NCBI GenBank assembly: GCA_013400155.1
Contig: VXBM01000016.1
Coordinates: forward strand, 1,068,204-1,132,203
DNA: 64,000 bases
Source of the DNA: Helopsaltes ochotensis
Lineage: Eukaryota; Chordata; Aves; Passeriformes; Locustellidae
Direction: 5' to 3'
Below the pieces are notes generated by a model. The model saw nothing but the letters and a program-made list of their open reading frames with translations, made no database searches and was not told where the DNA came from. Below, piece by piece: positions 1-14,000 of this stretch; position 1 is the stretch's first letter; every line of letters starts with the position of its first letter. Made by a program: the position numbers and the translations under genes.

Positions 1-3000
1 TCTGATAAATGTTGCTGATAAATGTTTTACTTTTAAATGACTATTGGATTTAAAATTCAAAATTTTCTACCACCAGAAACATAAAAAGTTAATTTTTAGA
101 CGGCTACTTACTTTTTTTCTATTTGTGTAAATCCTTCTCTGGATCCTAGGTCTGATTTCTTTTATTATCTTTTTCCCCACCATAGTTAGAGACTGTTATC
201 AATTGCATTCATTTAGAAGCTTGCCTGTAAAATTAAGAAAAGGTAAAAGAACTTGATGATGTGTGTGTTGCAGGAATTTGCATATGAAGATAAGAGAGTT
301 TTTTCAGTGCAGTTTTAACCTGGTTGTGTACAAACATAATTGTTAGCAAAAAGTTTATTTATTGTTTTTCAATATGTCTTGTATTTCTTTTGAGAATGAT
401 GACAAATTACTGGTGGGAAATATTATATTTATGGTGGGAAAATGATACATTTTGTTTTAAGATGGTGAAGTCATAAAATAAGTTCAAAAGGCACTGTTTT
501 TAAATTCACATTCCATTTTTAACAGTATATTTTTTTCAAGTTTAGCAGTGATACCAGAATTCTCATCTCACTTTGAGTGACCAAAACTGTTGAGCACAAA
601 AAGAGGACAGTATGTGCCCTTTGCATCACTGTGTGTCCATGGGTGGTGCACAGATTGCTATATTACAAATATATATTAACAAATCTTTTAAAGCCTCAAA
701 GTGAGCATCAGTGTCTTCTCTTTCCTTGTGTCGTTGTGAGATTATTAACGTGAAGGATCGGGAAAAACAATTTTTATATTTTTTGTTTCCACTGAGGTTC
801 TTAAAGAGATTCCTTTTGATGCCGAGAGGGCAAGTCATGTAATTTCTTGGGTTTTCATATATAAAACAAGGGGCAAATATTTAAAATGACATACAGTTCC
901 AAGTTGATACATTGTTTTGATTCCTATTGCAGTCTTAAATTCCTTTCTACAACAGATTATTAGTTGCACAGCTGTTCAGTGGTTTGGAAGCATTTGCATG
1001 CTGAAAAGCAGGTAGACAACTTTTCAGTAAATGAACCTAAGCTTAATGTGTGCTTGTAATTTCAGAGCAGTAAAAGAATTTTTTTTCTTCTTGGTTGGTT
1101 TTTTAATTATTATTTTCTGTAAAGGGCTAGAGCAATGAGAGTAAAGTTTGCTTCTTTCTGTTGTATTCTTCCTACTGTGTGTTTTATAGAAAGTTAGATA
1201 TGGTGCAAATATGAGATGTAAAACATAGATTTCAATCAATAAAGACTACGAAGCAATATATTTATAGATAATTACACAGTACGGGATAAAAATTGCCATA
1301 TAACTTTTTGGAATGGTGATGTGGCTTTGCTAAATCGGGATTCTCAGTTTTTTCTTACCCAAATACTGGAAATAATAGTACAGTCACACAGAGTAGCTGA
1401 TTATTCAGTAATGAGAACAGTCACTTGCATTTGGAAACAAGTCACTGATATACCCAACTGTCATGAAATAGAGTTGATTTTTAGCTTCAAACCAGAGTTT
1501 TGGCTGTAGTGAAGAGAGATGTGTACCTCATGGCTGGTGGGTTTTCTTCCCTGTTTTTCGAAGAAATTTTCATTATATTTCATGTTATGGGAAAGGACTA
1601 GCTGGTAGTTTCACTTCCCTGTGTTTGTGTTAGAAAAAAAAGCAGAGGTTTATGTTGCTGGAAAGTGATCAAGGCAAGAAGTGTTATGTCTCCTGCTATG
1701 AAACCAATTGCGTGCAATTTTTGCAAAACAAATATTTCAGATACCTTTATAGAAAGGCTGGTCTAATTGGCCCAATTGGTGCAGTTCAGGCCAGTCAAGA
1801 GACGACTGTGTTTTTTATTCCATGAGGTGGACTCTGCCCTCATTGAAGTCAACAGGACCATGATCACAGAACTATATTCATAAACACAGATTTTCAAACC
1901 ATCTGAAATGTGAAGGGTAATTATATGGCATTATATATAAAGGCCTCTTTGTGTTATGTGCTTGTTCTGTGTTTCAGAGGGATAAATATATACAAGAATT
2001 GTAGGTGTGTCAAAGCAGCAAAACTGGTTCAGACAGGTAAAAGCATTTGAAGTGGTGTCTTTTGCACCATTAATAGTTTTGAGTTTGTCTCAGTATTTCT
2101 GCATCAATATTATGAATCCTGTTGTTAGAAATTTATTATTCCTATAAAAGCATCAGGCTGAAATTTGGCTCATCAAACGATTTACTTTTTCATTCTTTTT
2201 CTATTAAAGAAATACTTTGTTGCCGGTGATGGTTGTCTGATACTGGAAATGCTTTGGCAACTTGAAATTTTTTCTTGTTCACAAGGGAGTTGGTGGTAGT
2301 GAAAGGAATTGAGATTAACAGGTTTCCTTTCTGCAGCACTGATGGAGAACTTTGCAGTCAGAATCTAAAGGTTTTGAAATACTGACTTAAGCCCTGTAAT
2401 ATCACTGATAAGATGTAATTATCTCCACATTTTAAAACTGGGAAACTGGTATATGAAGTTTTATAGAGTAATGTAGTGACAGACCAGAAATAGATTCCAG
2501 TAGGGATTTTTAAGCCATGAAGTATCAAATACAATAATTATTTCATCTGCTATTTTAACTGTGGCTGTCAACCTAAATTTAGTATGGTATTTATTAATAG
2601 GTGAGTACAAGCTATTCTGTGTGCTAACCTTTGTCCATTTGAGTATTTGTTTATCATGGTTGAACTTTATGCAATTTAAGGAGCTGTCATTCAGTAGATG
2701 TTTTTAAGTCTTCAAGTAATGTCCTTTGATACAACAGTGTTGGAGGTAAAGAGGAAATGAGTGATTTTATCAATTTCAAACAAACTGAAAAGGTTTTTAA
2801 TTACTGTTTTAAACATTTTTGCTTTAGTCATAGGTTATCTTTTAAGTACTATTTTGGTCCTTTTTAAGTAATGGTTTCAATTGCTACTAGTAACTTGAAG
2901 TGCATGTATGTATGAATTCAAGACTAGATATATTTTGAATGATAAGTACCTTCCAAATGCTTTTGTGCTGCTTTATTTAAATTATTTAATGTCAGTTCAA

Positions 3001-6000
3001 TATGTCAAAATGAAGTAGAAGACAGTGGAAATTATATTCTAGTCTATCCACGTGAGCAATGGCATCAAATTAATTTAGCATGAAGTAAGTTTTCAGTGGT
3101 GAGACTTAGGTGTCATTCTCTTCCTGCTGACATTGACAAGTGAGCATTCAGGCCTTTAGGTGTAAATGACAGCTCAAGCTGTTGTGGTGTCAGGTTGATC
3201 AAACCAAAATTGAGTTCAAGAATGGCCTCATGGCTCCTCTGGCTACCCTAGGAAAAATCCAGCACTTTATGAAAGGAACGAATTTATGAAATTTTATTAT
3301 GATACCAACTATTCATTACACAGTCATTACTATTCCCAGTGCTGTGGTGGCTTTACCAGTGTCAGGATTGCTGATGACTTCAGCATCAGTTCAGACAAGA
3401 ACACAAAATCTGGCATTATCATTTCTATATTAACCAAGTTTTCTCAACACAGAGCTCAAACCCTAGCACCAGAAGTCTGATTGATTAGTGCTACAGTATT
3501 TCATGCTCTTCTGAAGACAGTGGCTTTCATCTTTTTTCTTGCCTGCTCTGAACTGTGCTGGAACCTGCTAGGCCCCTGGTATGTCAGTGGGAACAAAACC
3601 TTCCTTGCTCCTTATATGGAATTTATTTAATCAAGTGAAAAGCACAATAAATAAGGCATCTTGTCTTCAAGAAGCAGTATACGAAGGTATCTTAATCATA
3701 CCTGGAGTTTTCTTTGCAAACTCCTTGGAATTTCTATATGCCTGGAGAACATGTATGTTGTCTAAGACCTGTTTATTTTCTGTTTATAGATTCAGTGCTG
3801 TCTTTCAGACAGAACAACACTAGGTCCCAAAGCAGAGCAGTCTTACTCATGCCTAATTTATTGTTGTTAGTAGTGTCAGAAGTTTGTTGCCTTTCTTTTT
3901 CAGTTTTGTTTTCTTTAATTATTAATGAAGGTAACTCAATATCAGAGCTGGGTACCTTCAGATATTTCAGTACTTTTTCGGGTGCTGAAATGTGGGAGAT
4001 ACTTAACTTCCCTTGTGTAAAAAAAAGAAAAAAGTTAGACCTTGATAAAATATGAAGACAGAAGTTTTTCACCAATTCACAATACATGAAGTGACATAAT
4101 TTATAATACAAGTAAAATTGAAGATCAGTATTTATTTTATTTGTGATATCCACTTACAGGGATTTTCTCAAAGTTGGCAAATATCTACTAAATTCTTTTT
4201 TAGAATAATACTGCACATCATTTGCGGTGAGGACTAGAACGTCCTAAGTTTATTAAATTAAATTTAACTTTAAGTGGGAATTAATGCAAAGATATATATA
4301 AATTCACCAACTCCCTGAGGTCATAAAAAGATAGTCTAGTGAGCAGACACCAGGTAACTACAACATTGCTTAAGGTTGCTCTGGTTACTGCAGCTAGGTT
4401 TGTGCCAGCACTTGTTTAAAGCTTGAGATTTTGATTCCATTACCTAAGGTCCCTGCAGAATTACAGCCAAGAAAAAGGATCTCCTATTGGACTTGGCATT
4501 AGCAATAATTTTACTGTTAGATTAAAGAACAGTGTTTAAGTCACTGAGAACTCACATACTCAGCTAAGAATAAACCTTGTTTTAGCTGACATAGTTGAAC
4601 ACAAGCATCACAGAATATATGAAAAATAGTTGATTATATTGAAATGTTGAAGCATTTTTGGGGAGTCAGTGCATTATGTGACTTGTCTACAATGTCCTGA
4701 CAGTTAAATTGTGGTTTCATTCATTGTTCTGGATAATGCATTTTGCCTTTGAAAATGTGATAGAAAAGAGTGGCATCACTTCATGTTTCATATGAAATTG
4801 GTGGAAAAATCATGGACTAGAACTAGAAACTAACTTCTGTACCATGAAGACTCAGCAGAATATTTCCTCTTACTTTGCCTATTTCAAAATCTAATCTGAT
4901 ATAGAATCTCTCATCTTCAAAGGAAACACGTGTTTCTATGTTCTTGGCAACTAGTCCACCAGCCCTTTGTGTATAATCAAGTTACCAGGTCACAAAGTAT
5001 GGGGCTTTGGAGAAAGTCTCTTCATGTAAGCATAGTGAAACAAGGTGTTTCTCAGATTAGAAACACTTTAAATGATGTTATTCATGTTAGCAAACCGTGC
5101 ACCAAAACATTTTATTTGAACTGAAACAAGGAGATATTAAATAAGGTATAGCACCTTTGCTACACTCTGGCAGTGAGTGGCTCTTCACCAATGTAAGTAG
5201 GTAGGAAATAAAGTTTTCGATAGTGTTATCTTAGTTTTCTTGACAAGCAGTAAGATAGGACCTCACCTGCTTTGTTCAAGGAGTACATTAAAGACTGATG
5301 AGTGCTAGAAGTGTCTATGCCTACTCTGCATTTTTCCTTCACCTAAGAGACATCCAATGTTTCTGTTTTCAAAGGTAATTTCAATCAAGAGTAATCTAAA
5401 TTATTATATTTCTCACATGAGGAGTTTTTATAGAACTTTTTTTTAACTTTTAAAGCTCATACTTATCAACCCTCTTCTGTTTGTCACCTCCCTATTAATC
5501 AAGGCAACATTTTGGCTTGAACTGTTTTCTCAGAAAATAAAGGGATGACTTTTTCTGAGGAGCTGTACAAACAATGGCCATTTCACCACCAATCTTGAGC
5601 CTTCAATTTCCAGGTTTATTGAACCTTAAGTACAGCATATAATGGACTTGCTGCAAATACCCATCGTCGTCATCTCAGACATCTGTCTACCTGTACAACC
5701 ACATCAATTCCTATTTTTCTTCTCAAGAATGGCTTTTCAATTGGAAATGGCAACCTCTAGAAGGAGTGAAATACTGCTGATATCCTTTGAACACATTTCC
5801 ATTAAGTCATTCTTTGTACATTTTTATGTCAAGGGTTTCCCTACCATGTTTCAGATAGACCAAGTTGTTCATTTAGCTGTAGTTTCAGCTCAGTTTCCTA
5901 AGGAAAGGTGGCATCAGTGTCAGTGTGTCTGTTCTATTCTCCCTGTTTTTTAAATGACTGTACCTCGGGTATCAGTGTATTCCTCAGTGAAACTGGCTAC

Positions 6001-9000
6001 AGCAAAGAATGCCCTTCAGTCAGTTCCTTTGCTTATTCAAAGGTAATTTGTTGTGAGAGCTATAAAAAATGAGTCAATTACAATACAAAGCAAGCAAACG
6101 TTGGAAAAAAACTGGGATGTTTAATTTTTTTCTCTGGACTTCCCTGGTATCTTTATACATCTGCCTTCCAGATAGTAAAGTCTTATGAAAGGGACTGCTC
6201 TTCTTTTAACAATAGAGCATCAAGCATGTGGTTGCCACAAAACCAGTTATTATAGTGCAACTAATAATTACAGCAATCTTGTGAAGATTAAAGTTTTAAT
6301 GTAAAGCATCTTCAATTTCGTAGATACAAAAATACCTGCAGAGAGTACTTAATGTGGGAACACTATCCTTGAATAATGCAGTGGGATTTAAGCTCCTCTG
6401 AGAATGAAGAAAATAAAAGTTTTGGGGGAAGAAAAGAGATACAGATCTGTAGGTGTTGACTAATCCTAGTGGAAAAGGATATCTTTTCTATGTTTATTAA
6501 AAGCAAACAAATAACCAGTTATCATAAGCACATCTGTTTGGACACAGCCTTAAGAAAAACTTGTGTCAAGTAAGTGCAGTTGTTCTGAGTGAAAACCAAG
6601 ATGGATGTGTTTAAGTAGCCAGTTTGCATTTCAGGCTGAAGGAGCTCAAGCAATTGAAGCATCCGTTTCCATATGCCGTGGAAATAAAATAAAGGAATGT
6701 ATTTTAAAAAGCAACATCCAAACCAAACAAAAGCTGTTAAGAAGCCTTTCAGTTAGGTTAGGATATTGAGGAATTGAATGTGGAGGAAGACAGAAGGGAA
6801 TGGTATAATTTTTAGGGAGGAGAAGGAAAATATCGAAAGTTTAGTTTCACATATGTTTAAATATTGCATTGTTATCATTGGGAGAGTGTTAAAGCCCAGA
6901 TGCAAAGCACTTTCAGAAGCAGACCTGCTGGCAATCTGTGAAGGCTCTAGAAGTTTTCATACTGATTGTCACAGACTGTTACGGCTAAAAAGCCTGTGTT
7001 CACAGGGAGCCAGAGCAATGAGTATTTCCAAAGAATATTAGCAATTTCTATTTAACACTACTCATAGAATCTGAGGACCAATCAAAAGAAATGAAGGCTT
7101 GGTCCAGACAGAGCTTTCTGGAGGTTGCTGTAGGGCCCTGTATAAATCAAAGGAGTAGCTTCTGTTGCAGACTAAACAGTTAACAATGCTGTGTGGAAAG
7201 GGAGAAGTCTTGAGCTTCATAGTTAAGGGGAAGTTTGTGTTCATGACGTGAGTAACTGTCTGGGCTGAAAGGTCAGAACTTGGCAAGACTGTAGTGTGAA
7301 TCCCAAATGAAGCAGCAAAAGAGTGAGGGAATGGAAGGATCTTCACTTCTGTTTCATTTGAGCTAATTACTGCAGTGCCCATCTGGTAACTAGAGCGTAA
7401 CTTCTTTGCAAAGAACCTGTATACATACGTATGGGTAGGTGCACCTGTGTATGCCATGGCTGTGTCTAAAGAGTTTTGTCATTGCAATGATAGCATCGTG
7501 CAAAGGAAGGTCAACATAAAACAATGGTTGTATCTACTCTTGAAATACTGTCTTTGAACATACTCAGCTGTAGGACTCTTTAGCATGGGTTGCAGTCAGT
7601 GTTACTTGAAATGTTTGAAACCAATAGAAGCAAAATACTATAAACTTCATTGTAGCAAACAGATATACATTTGAAAGAAATACCCAGCATGGTACCTGGT
7701 CTATTCTCAGTGTAACTCTGTGAAGCTGTATTTAGATTGTAGAATGAAACTGGTGTGATTTGAGGTTGTATTTCTGGATTGATTGATTTGTTTTCCAGGA
7801 TTTAACTGTTTTCAGTGATGCTACGATTACAGTGACATTTGTTGGATATAAAGCATAGGTTAGTATTGAATGTAATCGTAAGTTTAGAACAGTTTGGTTT
7901 TTTATGTAAATAATGAAATTATTTGTCCTTGTTTTTACAAATAAAAATGAAAACGCAGATAGATTTATTTGAAGAAGTCAAGTCTATTAAAATTTTCCCT
8001 TGAACATGAGTTGTTATATTGCTAATGAACTGCACAGAACAGAAACATAAGGCTATAGCTTCACTTGCAGAATTTTTAGATTCTTCCCATGGCTACATAG
8101 GCTGCAGAAGTGGGAAGTTAATATAAAGGAAGGTCCATTCTTTGCATAGCTATAAAATAAAACTGAGGTGGTGTTGAATTTCCATATTGATGACTAGCAA
8201 TTCTTTTTATTGTGAGGACAAAAAAATATTTACATGCTTCATAGATAGCTCCTAATTATATTGGTTGGTTGAAATACACAGTGTATTTCTGTTATTACAC
8301 TCACAGTTCTAAGTGCTGATGTTACTTACAAGATTGTACTTTAGCACTGGTTCTGTGTGATGTTGAACTGCTTCTGTGTAGATGTCTGTACCTAGAACTG
8401 GATTCCCTATGGGATGTTGTTTGATTGTATGCTATTTCAGTTGTGAATCTAACAGGATATTCTGACTTGTAGGTCTTAAAGGGAACATGCTGCAACCAGT
8501 TAGTGGTTTTGTTTAATGTGTTCAGTCTTAATTAGAGCGGACTTGTAGACTTTTCCCTGATGGCTAAAACTTTAACTATATTTATAGTTAGAGCAGTGTT
8601 TCTCAACATGTTTATTTGAAGCTAGAGGTGATATCTATCTTCAAGTACCTATGTTCCATAGCATATTTTCCTATTTACAAGAATGTAAAAATTGATGTAT
8701 TGGGTATTTGTGAGAGTTGTGGTACAATGTGCATGCAGATGGTTTTCTTCTGTGACTGTTGGAAGGTCTGCATACAAAGTGAAAACAGTGGGCCAACATC
8801 TCATCTCTTTTTAATATTCAGAAAATAACAAGATAAGATAAGCTTCTAGGATTATGTCTGAACCCTAGAAATAAAAGATGAGACACTTCATTTCCAGATA
8901 AATGCCATAATGTAGAAAACAAGGAATCTTGCACATGAGATATCAAGATGGTAGATTTTTTCATAGATTTGCAAAAATCAGGTTGTTGAGAGTGGAAAGA

Positions 9001-10860
9001 TTAATTAGAAAAATTGAGCTGAATTTGGCAGTTTCAGAGAGTTCCCAGAATGCTTGTGACTTGAATCTTCCTTCTCCTTTGATCCTTAAAATGCAGTTGA
9101 CTGATAAAACACAACTGTTTTCTAAGTGGCTTCTTAGTAGAAAAGGCTCAATGGTTTCTGACTTACAGTTTAATAATATACATAGGAATTTATATATTAG
9201 TTCTTTTTTACAATGACATCTTAAGTACTGACTTCGCTGGTTTTTAGTAAGAAATCACTTACTTTGATTTTCACATGCCATTTTAAAAGAACATCCAATT
9301 CTGCACTTTTCTTAAGCTTTTTAAAAAACGCTTAATTCTGTCTGCAAAAAAGGATCATAGTGAGCCCCACTATAGGTGTACTTGCAATACAAATAAAAGG
9401 ACTGTATTATTTTGAAATTGTTCCCTGTAGGGAAGCTGAGGTTCATGAAGAACAGGGAAGTAGAGGAGTTACCATTGTCTGTGTGTCCTCATGAACTCTT
9501 AACTGTTCATAACTGCAAGGTGGAACCAAATCAATAATCATCCAGCAGTTGTGAAGCTTGAACATCAAATTTGCATTATTTCAGAAAACTTCTGAAAATA
9601 AAGTAGTCTTTAATTTACTGCTTCAAAGAAAGAGAAAATTTAAACCAATCAAATGCCCTCTCATATACGACAGGGTAAGAAGCTTCCAGTTCAAACTTTC
9701 TTGTTGTTATCCAAGTTTTGCTTGTATGTAATCAGATCTCCCTCCCTGACAAAAAATGTACTACTCAATTTTATGGTCAGAAAGCTGAATATCAGTCCTA
9801 GAACAGAGGGTATTCCTCTCTGTTAATTTGTGCATGCTGGGATGCTGTGCTGAAACACAGTTGAGTTTATGCAGGCGACTTCGAGCCTTACGATAGCATA
9901 AAAAGTTGCATTTACAGAAAATTATACCCTGAACTTTGGAACAAGTGATATGAGAGAAAGTGTCAGGAAAGACTTTAAAAATTCAATGGTGGTATCAATG
10001 TTAGTAGCCTTTGAACCCTAATCTTTTTTATTGAAATACACCTTGAGACACTATAAAAGAGTTTAACTATACTTCTCCAAATTCTTCATCCTAAGTTGGT
10101 GATGGATGCACATGGAACAGATAAGAGAAAAGATTTGGTGATCTCTTCTGAGTCAGTAATCAGGGAAATGTCAGTGATAGAGTCAGTCTTCCATCTGGAA
10201 ATACATGATGTATTGTTCTAGCAACTACCACTTTAATTCAGTGGGACCACATCAGAGCTGGACACCCTGTGTTTCAGGCACTGTCTTGGGCAAGGTAAAC
10301 AACAACAGATGATTCAACCTTCACCTGGGCTGTGTGCCGAGGTACAGGAGTTACTGTCTCACACTGTAAGTTCCAAAGACCTCTCTTGACACAGCATGTC
10401 ACCGAATGTGACTTCTTTCTTATATATAGAAGGAGACTACTCCTGTGAATTTCTCTGACTTACGTGCCTGACTTACCTGTACCAGTACAGATGGGAACTC
10501 TGAAATGCCAATCATTTTTTACAAATACAGCTTTTATTCCTCATTCAAATGTCCTGCTTCTCACCTGTAATCAGGATCCAGCTTCACACAAATACAAGAG
10601 AAAAGCTGTGTTTCTCTTCTTACTGCAAGAATTTTATTTTTGTTACAGTTATTACTCTTTGTGACATCTGTATACATTTACACTTGTGTGCAGACCAAGT
10701 ATGTTGTTTGTTGGAAAGCTAAATGTTTGTAAATAGGGCTCAAGAGGGAAGGATACTATGACTTCCATATTCTTTGTTCAAAGCAGAGAATGCCCCACAC
10801 AGACACACGCTCCTATTTTTAAGATCCATTAGACATAAATGGAATAATGAGACAAGGGGG

Positions 10861-11019
10861 TAATAGAATTCTTTGTAAAAGAAATAAAAATATTATACCC
10901 TTGAAATGGGAATGCATAGTAACAGCTTGTGAATCGAAGGGATAATAGAATTCTCTGGAAAAGAAATACAGATATATCCTTGAGATGGGAATGCAGAACA
11001 GCAGTTAGTGAATCAGAGG
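10861..11019. repeat. Diverged direct tandem duplication, two units of about 80 bp
   Basis: Two adjacent copies are visible: unit 1 at 10861-10942 (82 bp) and unit 2 at 10943 to about 11019. Both begin 'taatagaattct', share 'aaaagaaata', then 'ccttgaaatgggaatgca' against 'ccttgagatgggaatgca', and end 'gtgaatcgaagg' against 'gtgaatcagagg'. By eye they differ by scattered substitutions and a few short indels, so the duplication is old. Neither unit matches a repeat family I know. The flanks carry no further copy. Confidence 0.85.
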
Positions 11020-14000
11020 TCCTGTGAACTTTAATAAGTAACATTCCTGTAATTCTCAGGAAACAGCAATTGACAAAACAACTCATAGCTGTTAAGTTTT
11101 AATATTGGTGCTTCCTTTTAAAATAAAATGTTTCATATTTTTAAATCAGGTCAGCAGTGCTAAGCTGCACTGGTGAAAGACCACTGAACAAGTTTAACTT
11201 TGCTTGTTTTTACCTTACCCTTTGATTATTCACTTTTTCATCTGTGAAATCATGTTGGTACTTCCTGGTTCACTGAAGACATAGCTCAGAATATGGTTTT
11301 TTTCTGGTGTTCTTGTTGTGACCCATGTAATCTATAGTATTTCTGATTTTGCAGAGATATTCACTGAACCAGGAACACAGGAAGAATATGTGGAAAGCAG
11401 GGGAAAAAGCTTTTATTAAAAAGTTGGATTGATCTAAAAAATAAATACTTATGCTGACTTGCAACCACAACACAGTTGCAGAAATACTTATGATTGATGT
11501 CTCTTTCACAGTATTGTAATTTTTGCTCTCCTTTTTTTTGTGACATCTGTTAATTGTATCAATGAACTATTTCATTATCTTTAAAACAATACTCTTGCTA
11601 GTGTCATGCTGTCGTTCTGAGAGTCAGCTCTGTACCTAGAATCCTTGCTTGCACAAATACATTGCATTCTTCCCAAATATAATTGTTACCTCTGAATCTT
11701 TCAGCCATGAGCTCCCTATACTGATCTGTTATATTTGTTTTTTCAATCTTTACATGTAAATACCCATGTATAGAAGATCTGTTCTTGGCAATTAGAAGGT
11801 AACTTTGTAAGAAAATTATTTAGAATTGTATTAATGATTTCTTTGTCCTTTAGTTAAGTACTTGGGTATTTATTAGGAGATTTTGTTTTCTGCTGGACAC
11901 AAGATGACTGTTCTTTGGCTTCTGGAATGACATTGCTATTTTTAAAGAGATGAGAAAACAGTAAAATGGGGGAAAGGAATGCAAATATCGCTTTCTAAAT
12001 AAATTACACTCCAGTCAACTGAAGAGATGGCTGGAGAGTTTTGAGTCTTAGGGAAATCCTAATGAAGGATTTGAATTCCAGATTTTATGTGTTCCCAAAT
12101 CTTTATCAGGGAAAAAAGTTTAAAAACAGGGCTTACATTAAAAAATGTGTCATAATTACAGGTTAGTAGCTACGTAGTATAACTACAGAGGAAGTAGCTG
12201 TTTGTCAGGACATGGCAGCATTAGCTTGGTTTGAGTGGATGCAACTGCTGCTTGCTGTTTAAGAACAGTAAAAAACTCAGCTTTGCAGTCTCTGAACACT
12301 GTTCACACCATTGTCAGCTACTGATGGCAGAGGCAGGTGTTCCTGCCTAAACCTAATAGTGCTTTTCTTGAGGTTCTAGGAAAGATAAGGTGGTATTGAA
12401 ATCTCCTTCTTGCCTACAGAACTTCATCAGAGTAATGGGGCAGGGGGTGTCTATCAGGGTAATTTACTTAATTCACTCAAACTGTAGGGTTTTATAATAA
12501 CTTAATGATTTTTGTGGTCTGCTTAGAAGTTAGGTTAGAAGGAAATTAAACAAAAATTAAGCAGCATTCCTGTATAGGATTTGATAAACTGATGTCCTAA
12601 GTTTTCTAGGAAGGAAAACTGCTTTTTCATGAAAGCGCAGAAAAGCCAGGTCTGAGATTATTACCCAGCAAACTAGATTTCTGGTATTTTGTCCTATTTT
12701 GTGTTTGTTGATTCTTTGGGGTTTTTTTTTCATTTTAATTAATTTGCAGTTGTATTCCAAATTCTGTAAATGCTGGGTTTTAATCTTATTTTAATCTGAA
12801 TGTGATACCTGATATTGGAGTCGTGTCCTGATTTAGGGTATTCATACTTAAGTTTCATTGAATGGATTGGAATTTAAGATCATCATCATATTACATATCA
12901 GTCTCTTCTAAAAATGTTAAATATTCTCTACTATAGTGTCATCAAAACATACTTAACAAGACTTAGATTCAGTCAATATGATAGAAGGATCCTTGTTTGC
13001 AAATGTATTTTCTATCTCTTGTGTGTGAAAATGAATGTGTAAAAACATTTTAAATTGCTTGACATCAGTTAAAAAATATTAATTTTAGACTGCATCCCGT
13101 ATTAATTTATACTGTGCCACGCCTAGATTATGTATTTCAGATTTGAGTCTCAAACTTGCCAAAACATGTTTCTGACCATTGGAGAAATCTGCCTTGTTTT
13201 CTGAGATAGTTTTTCAGACCTAAGCACACGGTATTGTTGTGCTAAAAGTGTCACCCCAACTTTTTCTGCTGTCAAACTAAATTAATTTTTATAATCTGAA
13301 ATTTCATTAATCTTGAAAGTTTTGAATCTAGCATGTATTTTCATGGACAAGAATGTTACTATTTCATTTTAACCGTTTATACTTTCTTAACTAACAGCAT
13401 TCTTTACCTAACTCTTTAACAGTCAATCATACTGTGAAAGTAGTGGTAAATTACCATGACCATAACAAAAGAAAGGAGTATAGACAAAACAGATTCATAT
13501 GTAAATGTTGAACAAGAAAACCCTGAACAATGACAATGAAAAGAACCTCTGGGATATCACATTGTTTGTGTAACATCCCTCGTTTTCCTGTTCAGCTGTT
13601 GATGCCCAGTGGCTTACTTGGAGGTCTTGCTGATCGTTTTAATGCTCAGTAGATATTTGTTTTATTTTGTTTAATGAAGAAAACACAGTATGTTATCCTA
13701 GAAGCTTGCGTTCAGATTTTACAAAGTTGTTCCCAGCCTACATTTTCCATGTAATTTTTAAAATCAGAACAACACTGAGCTCAAACGTGCTTTGCCCAGG
13801 GTGTTTTGCTGCCTTACCTTGGGAAAGGGACTGTGTATGGAATGCTTTGATGCCATGAGCAGTGCACTCAAGGTAACTGCCTTTGTTTTCATTAAAGATC
13901 CTATTTAAAGAATCAACACTCCTTGATCAGACTTGGTGGGTTTCCTGGAAGACAGGAGAAAGAATTTCCTGGAGCGATTAAATATTCTCCCTAGAGTGAA

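Noticed and set aside
3773..4153. 126-codon minus-strand frame
   Set aside because: Low-complexity, K/N-rich translation of AT-rich DNA with no protein features; overlaps a plus-strand frame of similar size.
7062..7457. 131-codon minus-strand frame
   Set aside because: Composition looks random and no motif or family is recognised; treated as chance.
8573..8615. Perfect inverted repeat (TAACTATA/TATAGTTA) followed by 'cagtgtttctcaac', like a hAT transposon end
   Set aside because: A matching opposite terminal repeat was not found nearby, and the short AT palindrome is easily met by chance.
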